A stretch of DNA of 64,000 nucleotides from Fundidesulfovibrio putealis DSM 16056 (lineage in GTDB: Bacteria; Desulfobacterota; Desulfovibrionia; Desulfovibrionales; Desulfovibrionaceae). A model generated the notes under the pieces. That model had not been told where the DNA came from and made no database searches. It worked only from the letters and a program-made list of their open reading frames with translations. Each line of letters begins with the position of its first letter. Positions within the stretch are counted from its first letter, which is position 1. The stretch is taken from positions 372,001 to 436,000 of the forward strand of contig NZ_AUBQ01000004.1 of the NCBI RefSeq assembly GCF_000429325.1, in the 5' to 3' direction. Position numbers and translations under genes: made by a program. Shown here in pieces: positions 1-7,769 of the stretch.

Positions 1-249
1 TATCGTCTTTTTCCTGCCGGTCTGGCCAGCGGAAATTTCCAGGGCGCTTCTGGGAAGCCCCCAATACTTCGAGAGAAAGAGCACCAGCGCCGCATTGGCC
101 TTGTTGTCCACGGCGGGGGCGCGCAGCTTCAGTTTGAGCCTGCCGTCCACCACGCCAAGGGCGGCGTCCTGTTTGGCCCCCGGCTGCACCCACACCCGGA
201 CGCGGTATCCGCCGTCCTTGGCCGCCTCGGCATAGGACGGAGTGTCCAT
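1..249 (-). CDS. YggU/DUF167 family protein (C-terminus cut by window edge)
   Basis: This is a small DUF167 (YggU-like) protein of unproved molecular role. The 83 visible codons begin at an ATG (247-249) and stay open to the window edge, so the last residues are missing. The N-terminal half reads VRVWVQPGAKQDAALG and is followed by LKLKLRAPAVDNKANAALV, the family's conserved pattern (basic beta strand, then AP.VDNKAN.A). The family is normally about 100 residues, so little is lost. It lies about 100 bases downstream of a divIVA-like gene and a yggT-like gene on the same strand, a linkage also seen in other bacteria. The family assignment is firm and the function unknown. Confidence 0.85.
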   Translation of the reverse strand, partial: MDTPSYAEAAKDGGYRVRVWVQPGAKQDAALGVVDGRLKLKLRAPAVDNKANAALVLFLSKYWGLPRSALEISAGQTGRKKTI

Positions 250-353
250 GGCCTAGTGCCGCGCCCTCAAAATTCGTTCATACTGCATATAAGCCTAACC
301 AAAGAGAATTATAAACCCGTGAAAACATACTCATGTCTTTCAAAGACGTTACG

Positions 354-872
354 CTATTCCCGCCCTTCGACGAAGGTGAACTCCCCGTCGGACTGGCCCG
401 AAGCCGAAGAGGTCTCGGAGGACTCCAGCAGCCGGAAATGGTCTTCGAGGAGCTTTCGCAGCTCCTGCTCGAAGGCTTCGCGCTGGGCGCGCATCTCGGC
501 GATTTCCTCGAAGATGCGGGCCTTCATGAGGTTGGCGTCGGCTTTTATACGCGCGGCCTCCAGGCGGGCGTCCTCGAGAATGCGCTGCGCGTCGCGCCGG
601 GCGTTGCCGTGGATTTCCTCCACGATCTTGCGTCCGGCGGCCAGGGTGCCGCGCATGTCCGAAGCTGGCTGGGAGAGGGCAGGGTCCGGGCTGCGCGAAG
701 CCTGCACGCGTTCGAGCTCCACCAGACGCTCCATGAGCCTGCGGTTCTCGTCGGCGGCCTCGCCCAGCGCCTCGGCGGCGTCGTGCATGACCAGGTCCAC
801 CTCTTCGGTGCAGTACCCGCGCATGCAGCGGTTGAATTTCTTTCCCAGGAGGTCGATCTTGGAGACCGTCAC
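354..872 (-). CDS. DivIVA-domain coiled-coil protein
   Basis: This 172-residue protein of the DivIVA family is probably a membrane-curvature or pole-associated scaffold. The N-terminus (residues 1-45, with KIDLLGKKFNRCMRGYCTEEVD) matches the DivIVA membrane-binding module. Most of the rest is charged heptad-like coiled coil (about residues 30-150), followed by a short acidic tail. The start is GTG (870-872), with GGGAG six bases upstream. It begins 13 bases after the yggT stop and is probably co-transcribed with it and the yggU-type gene. DivIVA homologs are best known in Gram-positives. A role in division or polarity here is inference; the family call rests on the N-terminal motif and coiled coil. 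Confidence 0.85.
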   Translation of the reverse strand: MTVSKIDLLGKKFNRCMRGYCTEEVDLVMHDAAEALGEAADENRRLMERLVELERVQASRSPDPALSQPASDMRGTLAAGRKIVEEIHGNARRDAQRILEDARLEAARIKADANLMKARIFEEIAEMRAQREAFEQELRKLLEDHFRLLESSETSSASGQSDGEFTFVEGRE

Positions 873-885
873 GCAGTTCTCCCGG

Positions 886-1191
886 TTAACGCACCATGAA
901 GGCCAGTTGGAACAACGACTCGACGATGAACACCTGTCCGATGAACTGCAAGGCCAGAATGACCACTACAGGGGAGAGGTCCATCCCGCCGACCATGACG
1001 AAGGGCATCATTCGACGCACCCGGTAGAGCACGGGCTCCGTGGCGGAGTAGAGAAAGCGGACGATCGGATGATACGGATCGGGCCGGATCCAGGAAATCA
1101 CGGCGGCGATGATGAACACCCACTTGTACGCACCGAAAGCGAAGTCCAGAATCATGGCCAAAGTCTTGATCAACGGTCCCACGAAAGGCAT
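886..1191 (-). CDS. YggT family membrane protein
   Basis: This is a 101-residue integral membrane protein of the YggT (YlmG) family. Two hydrophobic segments are visible (about residues 5-35 and 70-98), joined by the family loop SWIRPDPYHPIVRFLYSATE and PVLYRVRRMMP. YlmG proteins are associated with membrane organisation and, in some bacteria, with division-gene clusters. It is the first gene of a yggT/divIVA/yggU run on the minus strand, 13 bases ahead of the divIVA-like gene. The ATG at 1189-1191 is preceded by a GGGGAA sequence. The specific role is unknown. Confidence 0.88.
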   Translation of the reverse strand: MPFVGPLIKTLAMILDFAFGAYKWVFIIAAVISWIRPDPYHPIVRFLYSATEPVLYRVRRMMPFVMVGGMDLSPVVVILALQFIGQVFIVESLFQLAFMVR

Positions 1192-1311
1192 GTCGTTCCC
1201 CGTATTGCAGGCTAGGCCGGATTTTTCACGGCTAGGTTAGAGTCTCACACGTTGCCCTGCGAATCAAGGGCTTTTCCCCTACCGTTTTGCTCCGCAAAGC
1301 TCCGGAACGGC

Positions 1312-1974
1312 CTAGCAGGGCCCGTCCAGAAAGCATGCGTGCAGGCTTTCAAAGCTCGTCACGTGATGGTGTGCGGCAAGCCTGGAATTCTTGTAGGCCC
1401 AGAAGGCCACCCCGGCGGCGCGGGCGGTCTGCTCGTCCACGATGGAGTCTCCGATGTAGGCCACCTCGTGCCGGGTGAGGTTCCAGTGTTTCAGGATGCT
1501 GTGGACGCCCTCCGGGTTGGGCTTGGGATGGCTGACCTTGCCCGCAGTGATCACCGGGGAGAAGTATCCTTCCAGTTCGAAGTTCTCCAGCAGCATCTCC
1601 ATGGAGTCCGTGCGGTTGGTGTTCACGGCCAGCAGGTACTTCTTCGCCCGCAGCATATCCAGGAACTCGACCAGACCGGACTCCAGATACGTGAACGGCA
1701 TGATCTCGGAATAGTCGATCTCGCGCCGGATGGCCTCGGCCTCCGCCAGACGCTCCACCGGAACGATGTGCGCGATGGAGGCCATGACCGCGTGGGCGTG
1801 GACAAAGTCCTCTTCGTCGGGGGTCATGGGCAGCATGCCGAGCCTCTGGCGCACCAGATTGTAGTACATGCGGTTGGCGTCCTTGGAATCGACCAGAACG
1901 CCGTCGCAATCGAAGATGATGCCTTTGATGCCGTGCAGCAAAGACTCGCGGATGACAGTTATGCTCTCGGACAT
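1312..1974 (-). CDS. HAD-superfamily hydrolase, phosphoglycolate-phosphatase-like
   Basis: This is a 220-residue HAD phosphatase. Motif I is FDCDGVLVDS, with the nucleophile Asp22 and acid/base Asp24. Motif II is the Thr in VNTNRTDS, motif III the Lys in SHPKPNPEG, and motif IV the acidic YIGDSIVDE. A helical cap lies between motifs I and II, as in the Gph/beta-phosphoglucomutase subfamily, so the substrate is likely a small phosphorylated metabolite but cannot be read from sequence. The start codon lies three bases after the stop of the upstream 281-residue gene, and its ribosome site (GAGGTC) sits inside that gene's end, so translation is probably coupled. Confidence 0.88.
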   Translation of the reverse strand: MSESITVIRESLLHGIKGIIFDCDGVLVDSKDANRMYYNLVRQRLGMLPMTPDEEDFVHAHAVMASIAHIVPVERLAEAEAIRREIDYSEIMPFTYLESGLVEFLDMLRAKKYLLAVNTNRTDSMEMLLENFELEGYFSPVITAGKVSHPKPNPEGVHSILKHWNLTRHEVAYIGDSIVDEQTARAAGVAFWAYKNSRLAAHHHVTSFESLHACFLDGPC

Positions 1975-1977
1975 GAA

Positions 1978-2823
1978 TCAGACCTCGCTGGGGGCGACAA
2001 CCAGACGCGGGGCGTCCAGCCAGGGCTTGGCCGGGTCGGGCCGCTTGGAGAAACAGAGCAGATGCCCGGGCAGGCTGGCCTGACGGAAGGCCCCCTTCAG
2101 CCCGAAGCGGGCCAGGGTCTCCGGGGTGGCCGGGACAAAGGCCGCGCCGTACTCCTCCCAGTCGCCCAGGAGGCGCTCGTCGGCGCAGTAGAGCCCGCAC
2201 TGCGGGGGCACGAAAGTCAGCACGGCGTCCATCAGCACCGCAGAGGGCACGCCCGGACCGCCGGGCACGAGGTCCGGCCTGGCTCCCGCCAGGGAAGCGC
2301 CCTCGCCGCCGATGGCGTCGTCGTCTTCAAGGCCCAGTGACTGTTCGAACACGGCCCACTGGCTGTCGAGCTTGTCTTCCAGACCGGCCAGCTCCAGGGC
2401 GACCTCTTCCAGGGCCCAGGCCAGGCACAGCTCGGTCTGCGCCGTGGACAGGAGCTTCGCGTTCTCGAGCGCGGCTGCGTCCCCGGACTGAACGGCCCGG
2501 ATGTCGTCGCGAATGGCGAAGCTGGTGCCGGAGTGGAAGTCCTGCCTATGGGCGGAGGCGAACGCGGAGAGGTCTCCGGCGCGCCTGGCGTCCCTGGCCA
2601 TCTGGACGAACTGGGCAAGCATGGACTTGACCACTGGCTCGGCCATGGGGAGGTTCTCAGGCCTGAACCATGCGTTTGGAGCGTTTGCAGCTTCTGGAGC
2701 GCCCTGCTCCGCCGGGGCGGCAAGGCCCGGATTCAGGAACCGGACAGCCTCGGGGGCGTTTGGAAAGGTCCTGGGACTGAGGGCGGGGACATTGACGAGA
2801 AAATCTTTTGTTTCCAAGCTCAT
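1978..2823 (-). CDS. Uncharacterised 281-residue protein
   Basis: I do not recognise this family. The protein is soluble, acidic and rich in Ala and Leu, with no signal peptide or membrane segment. The N-terminal 60 residues are Pro-rich. A helical middle (about residues 60-165) contains WALEEVALELAGLEDKLDSQ. The C-terminal third holds a few aromatic and Cys residues (FVPPQCGLYCADERLLGDW). It is followed three bases later by the HAD phosphatase gene and is probably translationally coupled to it. The ten-base spacing from the upstream Cys-rich gene suggests a three-gene operon. No function is proposed. Confidence 0.75.
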   Translation of the reverse strand: MSLETKDFLVNVPALSPRTFPNAPEAVRFLNPGLAAPAEQGAPEAANAPNAWFRPENLPMAEPVVKSMLAQFVQMARDARRAGDLSAFASAHRQDFHSGTSFAIRDDIRAVQSGDAAALENAKLLSTAQTELCLAWALEEVALELAGLEDKLDSQWAVFEQSLGLEDDDAIGGEGASLAGARPDLVPGGPGVPSAVLMDAVLTFVPPQCGLYCADERLLGDWEEYGAAFVPATPETLARFGLKGAFRQASLPGHLLCFSKRPDPAKPWLDAPRLVVAPSEV

Positions 2824-2833
2824 AGACCGTGGG

Positions 2834-3205
2834 TCATCCCCGTGGTTTGGGTGTGTAGTTCCGGCAGCGTCCGCCGCACTCCGGGAGCCTGATCACGCAG
2901 ACGTCCCCCAGGCAGAGCGCACAGCCGGGATAAGAGTTCGTATCATCCGGCTCATATTCCTGACAACCCGTATCCTCGCTGCAGACTTCCCGGAAACGCT
3001 TCTCCCAGATGCCCGTGGCCTTGGATTCATCCAGGTCGAAGGCGTCGGCCTGGGCCAGGAAGGTGTCGTAGACCTGCTGCAGGCGCACCAGCACCCGGCA
3101 GCGGTATTCTGGGTCGTAGCCGGGATTGAGGATTTCCTCGTAATCGCAACGCCCGCGCACGTTGTGGCGGCAGGCGGGCGCGGGCAGGCGCAGTATCTGG
3201 CTCAC
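2834..3205 (-). CDS. Uncharacterised cysteine-rich protein (possible metal-binding)
   Basis: This 123-residue soluble protein has ten cysteines, spread over the whole length with a cluster at the C-terminus (CALCLGDVCVIRLPECGGRC). The spacings (CX2C, CX4C, then CX5CX3C) suggest a zinc or iron-sulfur site, but I recognise no named family. The N-terminus reads CRHNVRGRCDYEE, a CX7C pair reminiscent of CCCH-type short metal motifs. Translation starts at a GTG with no strong ribosome site. It precedes the 281-residue gene by ten bases on the same strand. The coding call is supported by length and codon pattern; the function is unknown. Confidence 0.72.
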   Translation of the reverse strand: MSQILRLPAPACRHNVRGRCDYEEILNPGYDPEYRCRVLVRLQQVYDTFLAQADAFDLDESKATGIWEKRFREVCSEDTGCQEYEPDDTNSYPGCALCLGDVCVIRLPECGGRCRNYTPKPRG

Positions 3206-3280
3206 GCCGCGCCCGCCCTGGCTTGACCGGGCGCATACGGCGGTGTAGCCTTGCCTTCAATCGACAACCGGAGGCTTGGC

Positions 3281-3472
3281 ATGTTCGGACTCGGAGTATG
3301 GGAACTTTCACTCATTCTGATCGTCATCCTGCTTCTTTTCGGCGGCAGCAAGCTGCCGGAACTGGGTCGCGGCCTGGGCAAGGCCATCAAGGATTTTCGC
3401 CGCTCCGCATCGGAGCCTGATGAAATCGACATCACCAAGGACAAAGACAAGGACGACAAGCCAAAGCCCTAG
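3281..3472 (+). CDS. tatA: Sec-independent (Tat) translocase subunit TatA/E
   Basis: This 63-residue component of the twin-arginine translocase forms the pore through which folded proteins cross the inner membrane. [20 protein letters not shown] is the single N-terminal membrane helix. [20 protein letters not shown] is the conserved hinge and amphipathic helix, and a short charged Lys/Asp tail follows. The ATG at 3281 is chosen because GGAGG lies seven bases upstream and the family begins at MFG; an in-frame ATG 30 bases earlier lacks this support. The stop overlaps the stop of the convergent pgsA by four bases. No tatB or tatC is adjacent. Confidence 0.93.
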   Translation: MFGLGVWELSLILIVILLLFGGSKLPELGRGLGKAIKDFRRSASEPDEIDITKDKDKDDKPKP

Positions 3473-4053
3473 TCCTTCCCCTGCCCGCCCGTGAACATGG
3501 CCAGCCCCCTGGCCACGTAATGCCCGCCTGAAACCACCGTCAGCACGGCCGTAGCCCACACCAGGGCCTCCACGGCCCAATCCGCCATGCCTTCCCAGCC
3601 TGCGGCGTCGTGCAGGAACACCGCCAGGATGAGCGCCATCTGAAGAAGCGTGGTCGCCTTGCTGACCAGGCTTGGCCGGATGCGCGAGCGCATGTCCTGG
3701 CCCCAGAAGTTCAAAAGGGCCACTCCGCCCAGGATGATAACGTCCCGGCTGACCACGGCCACGGCCAGCCAGGCCGGAATCCATCCCGCATATGCCAGGC
3801 AGACGTAGGCCGCCACCAGCAGGAACTTGTCCGCCAGCGGGTCCAGGATGGCCCCAAGAGGCGAGCGCTGGTTGAGCACGCGGGCCAGGAACCCATCCAG
3901 CGCGTCGGTGACGCCTGCCAGGAAGAACAGGGACAGGGCCGCCAGATGTTTTCCGTCCAGGAAGAAGACCACGAAAAGCGGCGTGAACAGGATACGCGCC
4001 ACGGTGAGCGCATTGGGGATCGTCCAGTTTTCCGAGGCGGAGCCCATGCGCAT
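3469..4053 (-). CDS. pgsA: CDP-diacylglycerol--glycerol-3-phosphate 3-phosphatidyltransferase
   Basis: This enzyme makes phosphatidylglycerol phosphate from CDP-diacylglycerol and glycerol 3-phosphate, the committed step to phosphatidylglycerol and cardiolipin. The 194-residue membrane protein carries the full CDP-alcohol phosphotransferase signature, DG-x2-AR-x8-G-x3-D-x3-D, read as [10 protein letters not shown] then [10 protein letters not shown] (about residues 50-76). The N-terminus [12 protein letters not shown] is typical of PgsA. Four to five hydrophobic helices follow. The stop overlaps tatA by four bases, convergently. It lies eight bases downstream of the amidase gene. Confidence 0.92.
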   Translation of the reverse strand: MRMGSASENWTIPNALTVARILFTPLFVVFFLDGKHLAALSLFFLAGVTDALDGFLARVLNQRSPLGAILDPLADKFLLVAAYVCLAYAGWIPAWLAVAVVSRDVIILGGVALLNFWGQDMRSRIRPSLVSKATTLLQMALILAVFLHDAAGWEGMADWAVEALVWATAVLTVVSGGHYVARGLAMFTGGQGKD

Positions 4054-4061
4054 TCAAAACC

Positions 4062-5351
4062 TCATCCGAGGCTTCGCGTCAAGGCCCCGGCCAGTGCCGA
4101 GGCCAGCTTGTCAAGCGTTTCCGAGGTCTTGAGCTGCGCCTCGTCCGCCGGACTGGAGAGAAATCCCGCCTGCACAACCAGGGCCGGGCAGCGCGCGCCG
4201 GACAGCACCTTCAAAGGCGCGCCGCGGACAGGAACGCCCTGCGCCTTCTCGGCCTTGAGTTCGGCAGCCAGACGCTCCGCCAGCAGGCGGCTCGAGCCTG
4301 CCAGACGCCGGGTCTGCCAGGAGGCCAGGAACTCCGGAGCGGCGGGCAGGGGCGCTCTGGGAGGAAGCGAGCGCTCGAATCGGGTGACGCCGTTCTCCAT
4401 GTCGGCCACGGCCTGGGCCTGGGCGTCCGAGGCCTCTGGCGCGTACGTATAGAGCTCCAGCCCGGAATGTCCGGGCAGCGAGGCCGTGCAGTGCAGGGAG
4501 ATGAAAAGATCTGCCCCGAAAAGCCCGGCAGTGGCGGCCCTGGCCCAAAGAGGCTGGTCGTGGTCCGTCTCGCGGGTGAAGAGCACGCGCAGGCCCGCCT
4601 TGCCTTCGGTTTTGGAGGCCAGCGCCTGGGCCAGCTTTTTGGCCAGTTCCAGGGTGACGGCCTTTTCGGCAAGGCCAGTCGCGCCCGAGACCCCCTTGTC
4701 CGTGCCGCCGTGGCCGGCATCCAGCACGATGAGCCGCGCGCCAGGAGGCTTGCCGCTGGCGGCGTAACTCTCGAATTCCCTGGCGGCGTCTTCCTCCATC
4801 TGGGATTTGCGCGCATGGCGGGTCGGCCTGCCCTCTCCCTTGGGGACGGGGACAGGATTCTGGGAGAGCATGTCCAGCATCATGCGGGAATAGCCGTCGG
4901 ATGGGTCGATGCGAAGGGCAGCGCGGAAGCTCTCCGCAGCCTGATAGGGTTGTCCGGCCTGCGAATAGGCCCGGCCCAGCAGGTTGAACACCCAGGGGTT
5001 GGCTGGGTCCAGGCGGGCAGCCTCCTTCAGGGCGGTCACGGCCTCTCCGGGCTTTCCGGCAAGAAGCAGTTCGCGCCCCTTGGTGGCCAGATCGCCGCTG
5101 GCGTCTGAAGCAGCCCGCACGCCGGATGGCACGGCCAGGGCCAGGCAGGCGGACGCCAGGACGCTCAGGGCGTTTCGTCTGGTGAGGGTCCGGGCCGATG
5201 CGGACTCAACAGGAGGGTCCACTTCAGGAGCCATTGCCAGCCCGATGCCGACAGGTGATCCGCACGCACCAGGAGAACGCCCTGATGAAGAGGCGTCGCC
5301 GTCATGCGACGAAGAAGAATCGGGAGGAATCGTGCTGATAATGCGGCTCAT
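4062..5351 (-). CDS. AmiC-like N-acetylmuramoyl-L-alanine amidase, TPR-containing, catalytic Glu replaced
   Basis: This Amidase_3 protein should act on peptidoglycan cross-link peptides in the periplasm. Residues about 50-75 carry a twin-arginine signal (LTRRNALSVLASACLALAV). Two TPR units follow (about 85-160), then the amidase domain (about 205-428). Zinc ligands are present: His214 in VLDAGHGG, Glu229 in GLAEKAV and His287 in FISLHCTAS. The catalytic Glu expected in the LVE-x-GF-x-SN motif is Gln394 (VVQAGFLSS; codon CAG at 4170-4172). The protein may therefore be weak or inactive as an amidase. The first 39 residues are low complexity, and the ATG at 5232-5234 is a plausible alternative start. 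Confidence 0.85.
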   Translation of the reverse strand: MSRIISTIPPDSSSSHDGDASSSGRSPGACGSPVGIGLAMAPEVDPPVESASARTLTRRNALSVLASACLALAVPSGVRAASDASGDLATKGRELLLAGKPGEAVTALKEAARLDPANPWVFNLLGRAYSQAGQPYQAAESFRAALRIDPSDGYSRMMLDMLSQNPVPVPKGEGRPTRHARKSQMEEDAAREFESYAASGKPPGARLIVLDAGHGGTDKGVSGATGLAEKAVTLELAKKLAQALASKTEGKAGLRVLFTRETDHDQPLWARAATAGLFGADLFISLHCTASLPGHSGLELYTYAPEASDAQAQAVADMENGVTRFERSLPPRAPLPAAPEFLASWQTRRLAGSSRLLAERLAAELKAEKAQGVPVRGAPLKVLSGARCPALVVQAGFLSSPADEAQLKTSETLDKLASALAGALTRSLG

Positions 5352-5418
5352 GGATGTGACGACTCATAGCAGCCCGCAGGGCGCGTCACCACAATTTTCG
5401 TCAGACAAAGTCCGGCGG

Positions 5419-5661
5419 CTATAGAAAGTCCGGGTCGATGCCAGCCCTGCCGCTGGCGGTCATGAGCTTCATGAACCGCACGGTCTTCTCGTCGGCGGGA
5501 ACCACCGGGAAGCGCTGATGGCAGGCGTCGCACTGGGCCATGGTGGGCTTGGTGGGCGCGATGAGGGGCACCTCGCGCACGCAAAACGGGCACGGATACA
5601 GGTAAACAAGCTCCAGCCCGCTGGGCTTGACCGGGGTGACGGGCTTCTTCTTCTCGGACAC
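5419..5661 (-). CDS. Small zinc-ribbon protein
   Basis: This 80-residue protein has two CXXC knuckles, CPFC (about residues 24-27) and CDAC (about 44-47), about 20 residues apart: the spacing of a zinc ribbon. The rest is short basic and hydrophobic sequence without a membrane helix. It starts three bases after the gpmI stop on the same strand, so it is probably in the gpmI/rsfS transcription unit. No specific partner can be inferred. Similar ribbons occur in many uncharacterised bacterial proteins. Coding confidence is moderate to good because of the paired CXXC motif and tight spacing. Confidence 0.75.
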   Translation of the reverse strand: MSEKKKPVTPVKPSGLELVYLYPCPFCVREVPLIAPTKPTMAQCDACHQRFPVVPADEKTVRFMKLMTASGRAGIDPDFL

Positions 5662-5664
5662 GGA

Positions 5665-7203
5665 TCAGTCCTCCACCAGGCAGCGCCCGGTCATCTGCTG
5701 GGGCTGAGCGAGCCCGGCCAGTTTGAGAATGGTGGGGGCCAGATCGGCCAGCTTTCCGTCCGAAAGTTTCGCGTCGACGCGTGACGGGTCCACCAGGATG
5801 AGCGGGACCTCGTTCAGGGTGTGCGCGGTCATCTTGCCGCCGTCAGCGGTGATCATCTCTTCGGCGTTGCCGTGGTCGGCGGTAACCAGAACGCGACCAT
5901 TCGAGGCCAGCACGGTGGACACGATCCGTCCCACGCACTCGTCCACGGCCCTGCATGCGGCCACGGCGGCCTCCACGATGCCGGTGTGCCCCACCATGTC
6001 CAGGTTAGCCAGGTTGCAGACCACCAGATCGTAGCCCTTGGCCCAGGCCTGCTCGAAGGCGGCGGTGACTTCGTACACGCTCATCTGGGGCTTGAGGTCG
6101 TAGGTGGCCACCTCGCGCGGCGAGGGGATCATCACCCGGTCCTCGCCGGGGAAGGCCTCTTCGCGCCCGCCGTTCAGAAAGTAGGTGACGTGGGCGTACT
6201 TCTCGGTCTCGGCGATGCGCAACTGCTTCAGGCCCGCCTCGGAATAGACCTGCCCCAGGGTGTTGGTCAGCTCTTCAGGCGCGAAGGCCACGGGCAGCCC
6301 GAAGGTGGACTCGTATTCGGTCATGGTGGCGTAGGCCGCCAGGGCTGGAGTCTTTGCACGCGTGAACGCGTCGAAGCCGGGATCGATGAAAGCCTTGGTG
6401 ATCTCGCGGGCGCGGTCAGCGCGGAAATTGAAGAAGAACACGGCGTCGCCGTCTTCGATAAGCGCCAGCGGCTTGACGTCCGCGCCGCAAACCAGGCTCG
6501 GCTTGACGAACTCGTCGGTGACGCCCGATGCGTAGGAATCCCGGATTGCGGCCACAGGATCGGCCACCAGCGTGCCCTGCCCGTCTGTCAGCGCGGCGTA
6601 GGCTTCGGCCACGCGCTCCCAGCGCTTGTCGCGGTCCATGGCGTAGAAACGCCCGGTAACGGAGGCCACGCTCCCGCATCCGATGCGCTTTGCAGCCGCC
6701 ATAAGCGACTCCACGTAGCCCGCGCCGCTCTCTGGTGGGGTGTCGCGCCCGTCCAGGAAACAGTGCAGGAACACGTGTTTCACGCCCAGGTCGCGGAAAA
6801 CCTCAAGTAACGCTTCAACATGTCGCTGATGGCTGTGGACCCCGCCGTCCGAGACCAGGCCCATCAAATGGAGCTTCCCGCCGCTGGCTGCGACCTTGTC
6901 GGCCATGTCTTTCAGCACAGGGTTGGCCCACAGGCTGCGGTCCTCGATGGCCACGTCGATGCGGGTCATGTCCTGATAGACCACCCGGCCAGCGCCGATG
7001 TTCATGTGCCCCACTTCGGAGTTACCCATGAACCCGTCCGGGAGGCCTACGGCCCTTCCGGAACATTTGAGGCGCGCGTGCGGGTATTTTTCGGCCAGCC
7101 CGGTCAGGTTCGCGGCGCAGGCCAGCGTGACGGCGTTTCCCGGTCCGGCCGGGGCGATGCCCCAGCCGTCCAGGATAAGAAGCAGAGTTGGCGTCTTGTT
7201 CAT
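5665..7203 (-). CDS. gpmI: 2,3-bisphosphoglycerate-independent phosphoglycerate mutase
   Basis: This enzyme interconverts 3- and 2-phosphoglycerate in glycolysis and gluconeogenesis, using two Mn ions and a phosphoserine intermediate. The 512-residue length is standard. The N-terminus LLLILDGWGI supplies the first metal ligand. MGNSEVGHMNIGAGR holds the catalytic Ser, and VTADHGNAEEM holds the C-terminal metal-binding Asp and His. The start ATG (7201-7203) overlaps the rsfS stop by four bases (ATGA), so the two are translationally coupled. The zinc-ribbon gene follows three bases downstream. Confidence 0.96.
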   Translation of the reverse strand: MNKTPTLLLILDGWGIAPAGPGNAVTLACAANLTGLAEKYPHARLKCSGRAVGLPDGFMGNSEVGHMNIGAGRVVYQDMTRIDVAIEDRSLWANPVLKDMADKVAASGGKLHLMGLVSDGGVHSHQRHVEALLEVFRDLGVKHVFLHCFLDGRDTPPESGAGYVESLMAAAKRIGCGSVASVTGRFYAMDRDKRWERVAEAYAALTDGQGTLVADPVAAIRDSYASGVTDEFVKPSLVCGADVKPLALIEDGDAVFFFNFRADRAREITKAFIDPGFDAFTRAKTPALAAYATMTEYESTFGLPVAFAPEELTNTLGQVYSEAGLKQLRIAETEKYAHVTYFLNGGREEAFPGEDRVMIPSPREVATYDLKPQMSVYEVTAAFEQAWAKGYDLVVCNLANLDMVGHTGIVEAAVAACRAVDECVGRIVSTVLASNGRVLVTADHGNAEEMITADGGKMTAHTLNEVPLILVDPSRVDAKLSDGKLADLAPTILKLAGLAQPQQMTGRCLVED

Positions 7204-7610
7204 GAATCGAAGTCGGAGTCTTTGTCAGTGGAGGGAGCGGGAGCCTTGGGCAGGGGGATTTCCGTGCCTTCGGACCACAGGCCCTCGATGTTGTAGAATT
7301 GGCGGAACTCGTCCATGAAGATGTGCACGAACACGTCGTTTAAGTCCACGAGGATCCACTGTCCGGTCTTGTAGCCGTCCATGCCCAGGAAGGAGAAACC
7401 CTCCAGGGCGCACATGGCCAGCACGTGATCGGCCATGGCCTGGGCCTGGCGGATGTTTGCGGCGGTGGCCACGATCATGGATTCGGTGACGGTGCACACT
7501 TTGGTCAGGTCCAGGGCCACGAGGTCCTTGGCTTTCTTTTCGTAAAGCCAGGTGGCCACGAGGCGGACTTTTTCACTGGTCGCGATGGTGTCTTTCTTGG
7601 TTTTTTCCAT
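7200..7610 (-). CDS. rsfS: Ribosomal silencing factor RsfS (DUF143)
   Basis: RsfS binds ribosomal protein uL14 and blocks subunit joining when nutrients are scarce. The 136-residue protein shows the family core: AKDLVALDLTKV, then IVATAANIRQAQAMADHV, then GWILVDLNDVFVHIFM (read here as GQWILVDLNDVFVH) and FRQFYNIEGLW. The ATG at 7608-7610 is preferred over a longer in-frame start because GGAAG lies eight bases upstream and the extension is unlike the family. It precedes gpmI with a four-base overlap. The highly charged C-terminal tail (PSTDKDSDFDS) is a lineage feature. Confidence 0.92.
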   Translation of the reverse strand: MEKTKKDTIATSEKVRLVATWLYEKKAKDLVALDLTKVCTVTESMIVATAANIRQAQAMADHVLAMCALEGFSFLGMDGYKTGQWILVDLNDVFVHIFMDEFRQFYNIEGLWSEGTEIPLPKAPAPSTDKDSDFDS

Positions 7611-7769
7611 ATTTTTTCTTCCGTGGCCCCTTCCTACAGGCTTTGACCTCAGTCCGCAAACGCAAAGTGCCCACTTTGGGCGCACGATGTCCGCGTTCTG
7701 GATGTTGACGGAAACATGCGCCGTCAGGCAGGAATCACCTCACGCGCAAACGACGGAGGTGACGCCCCT

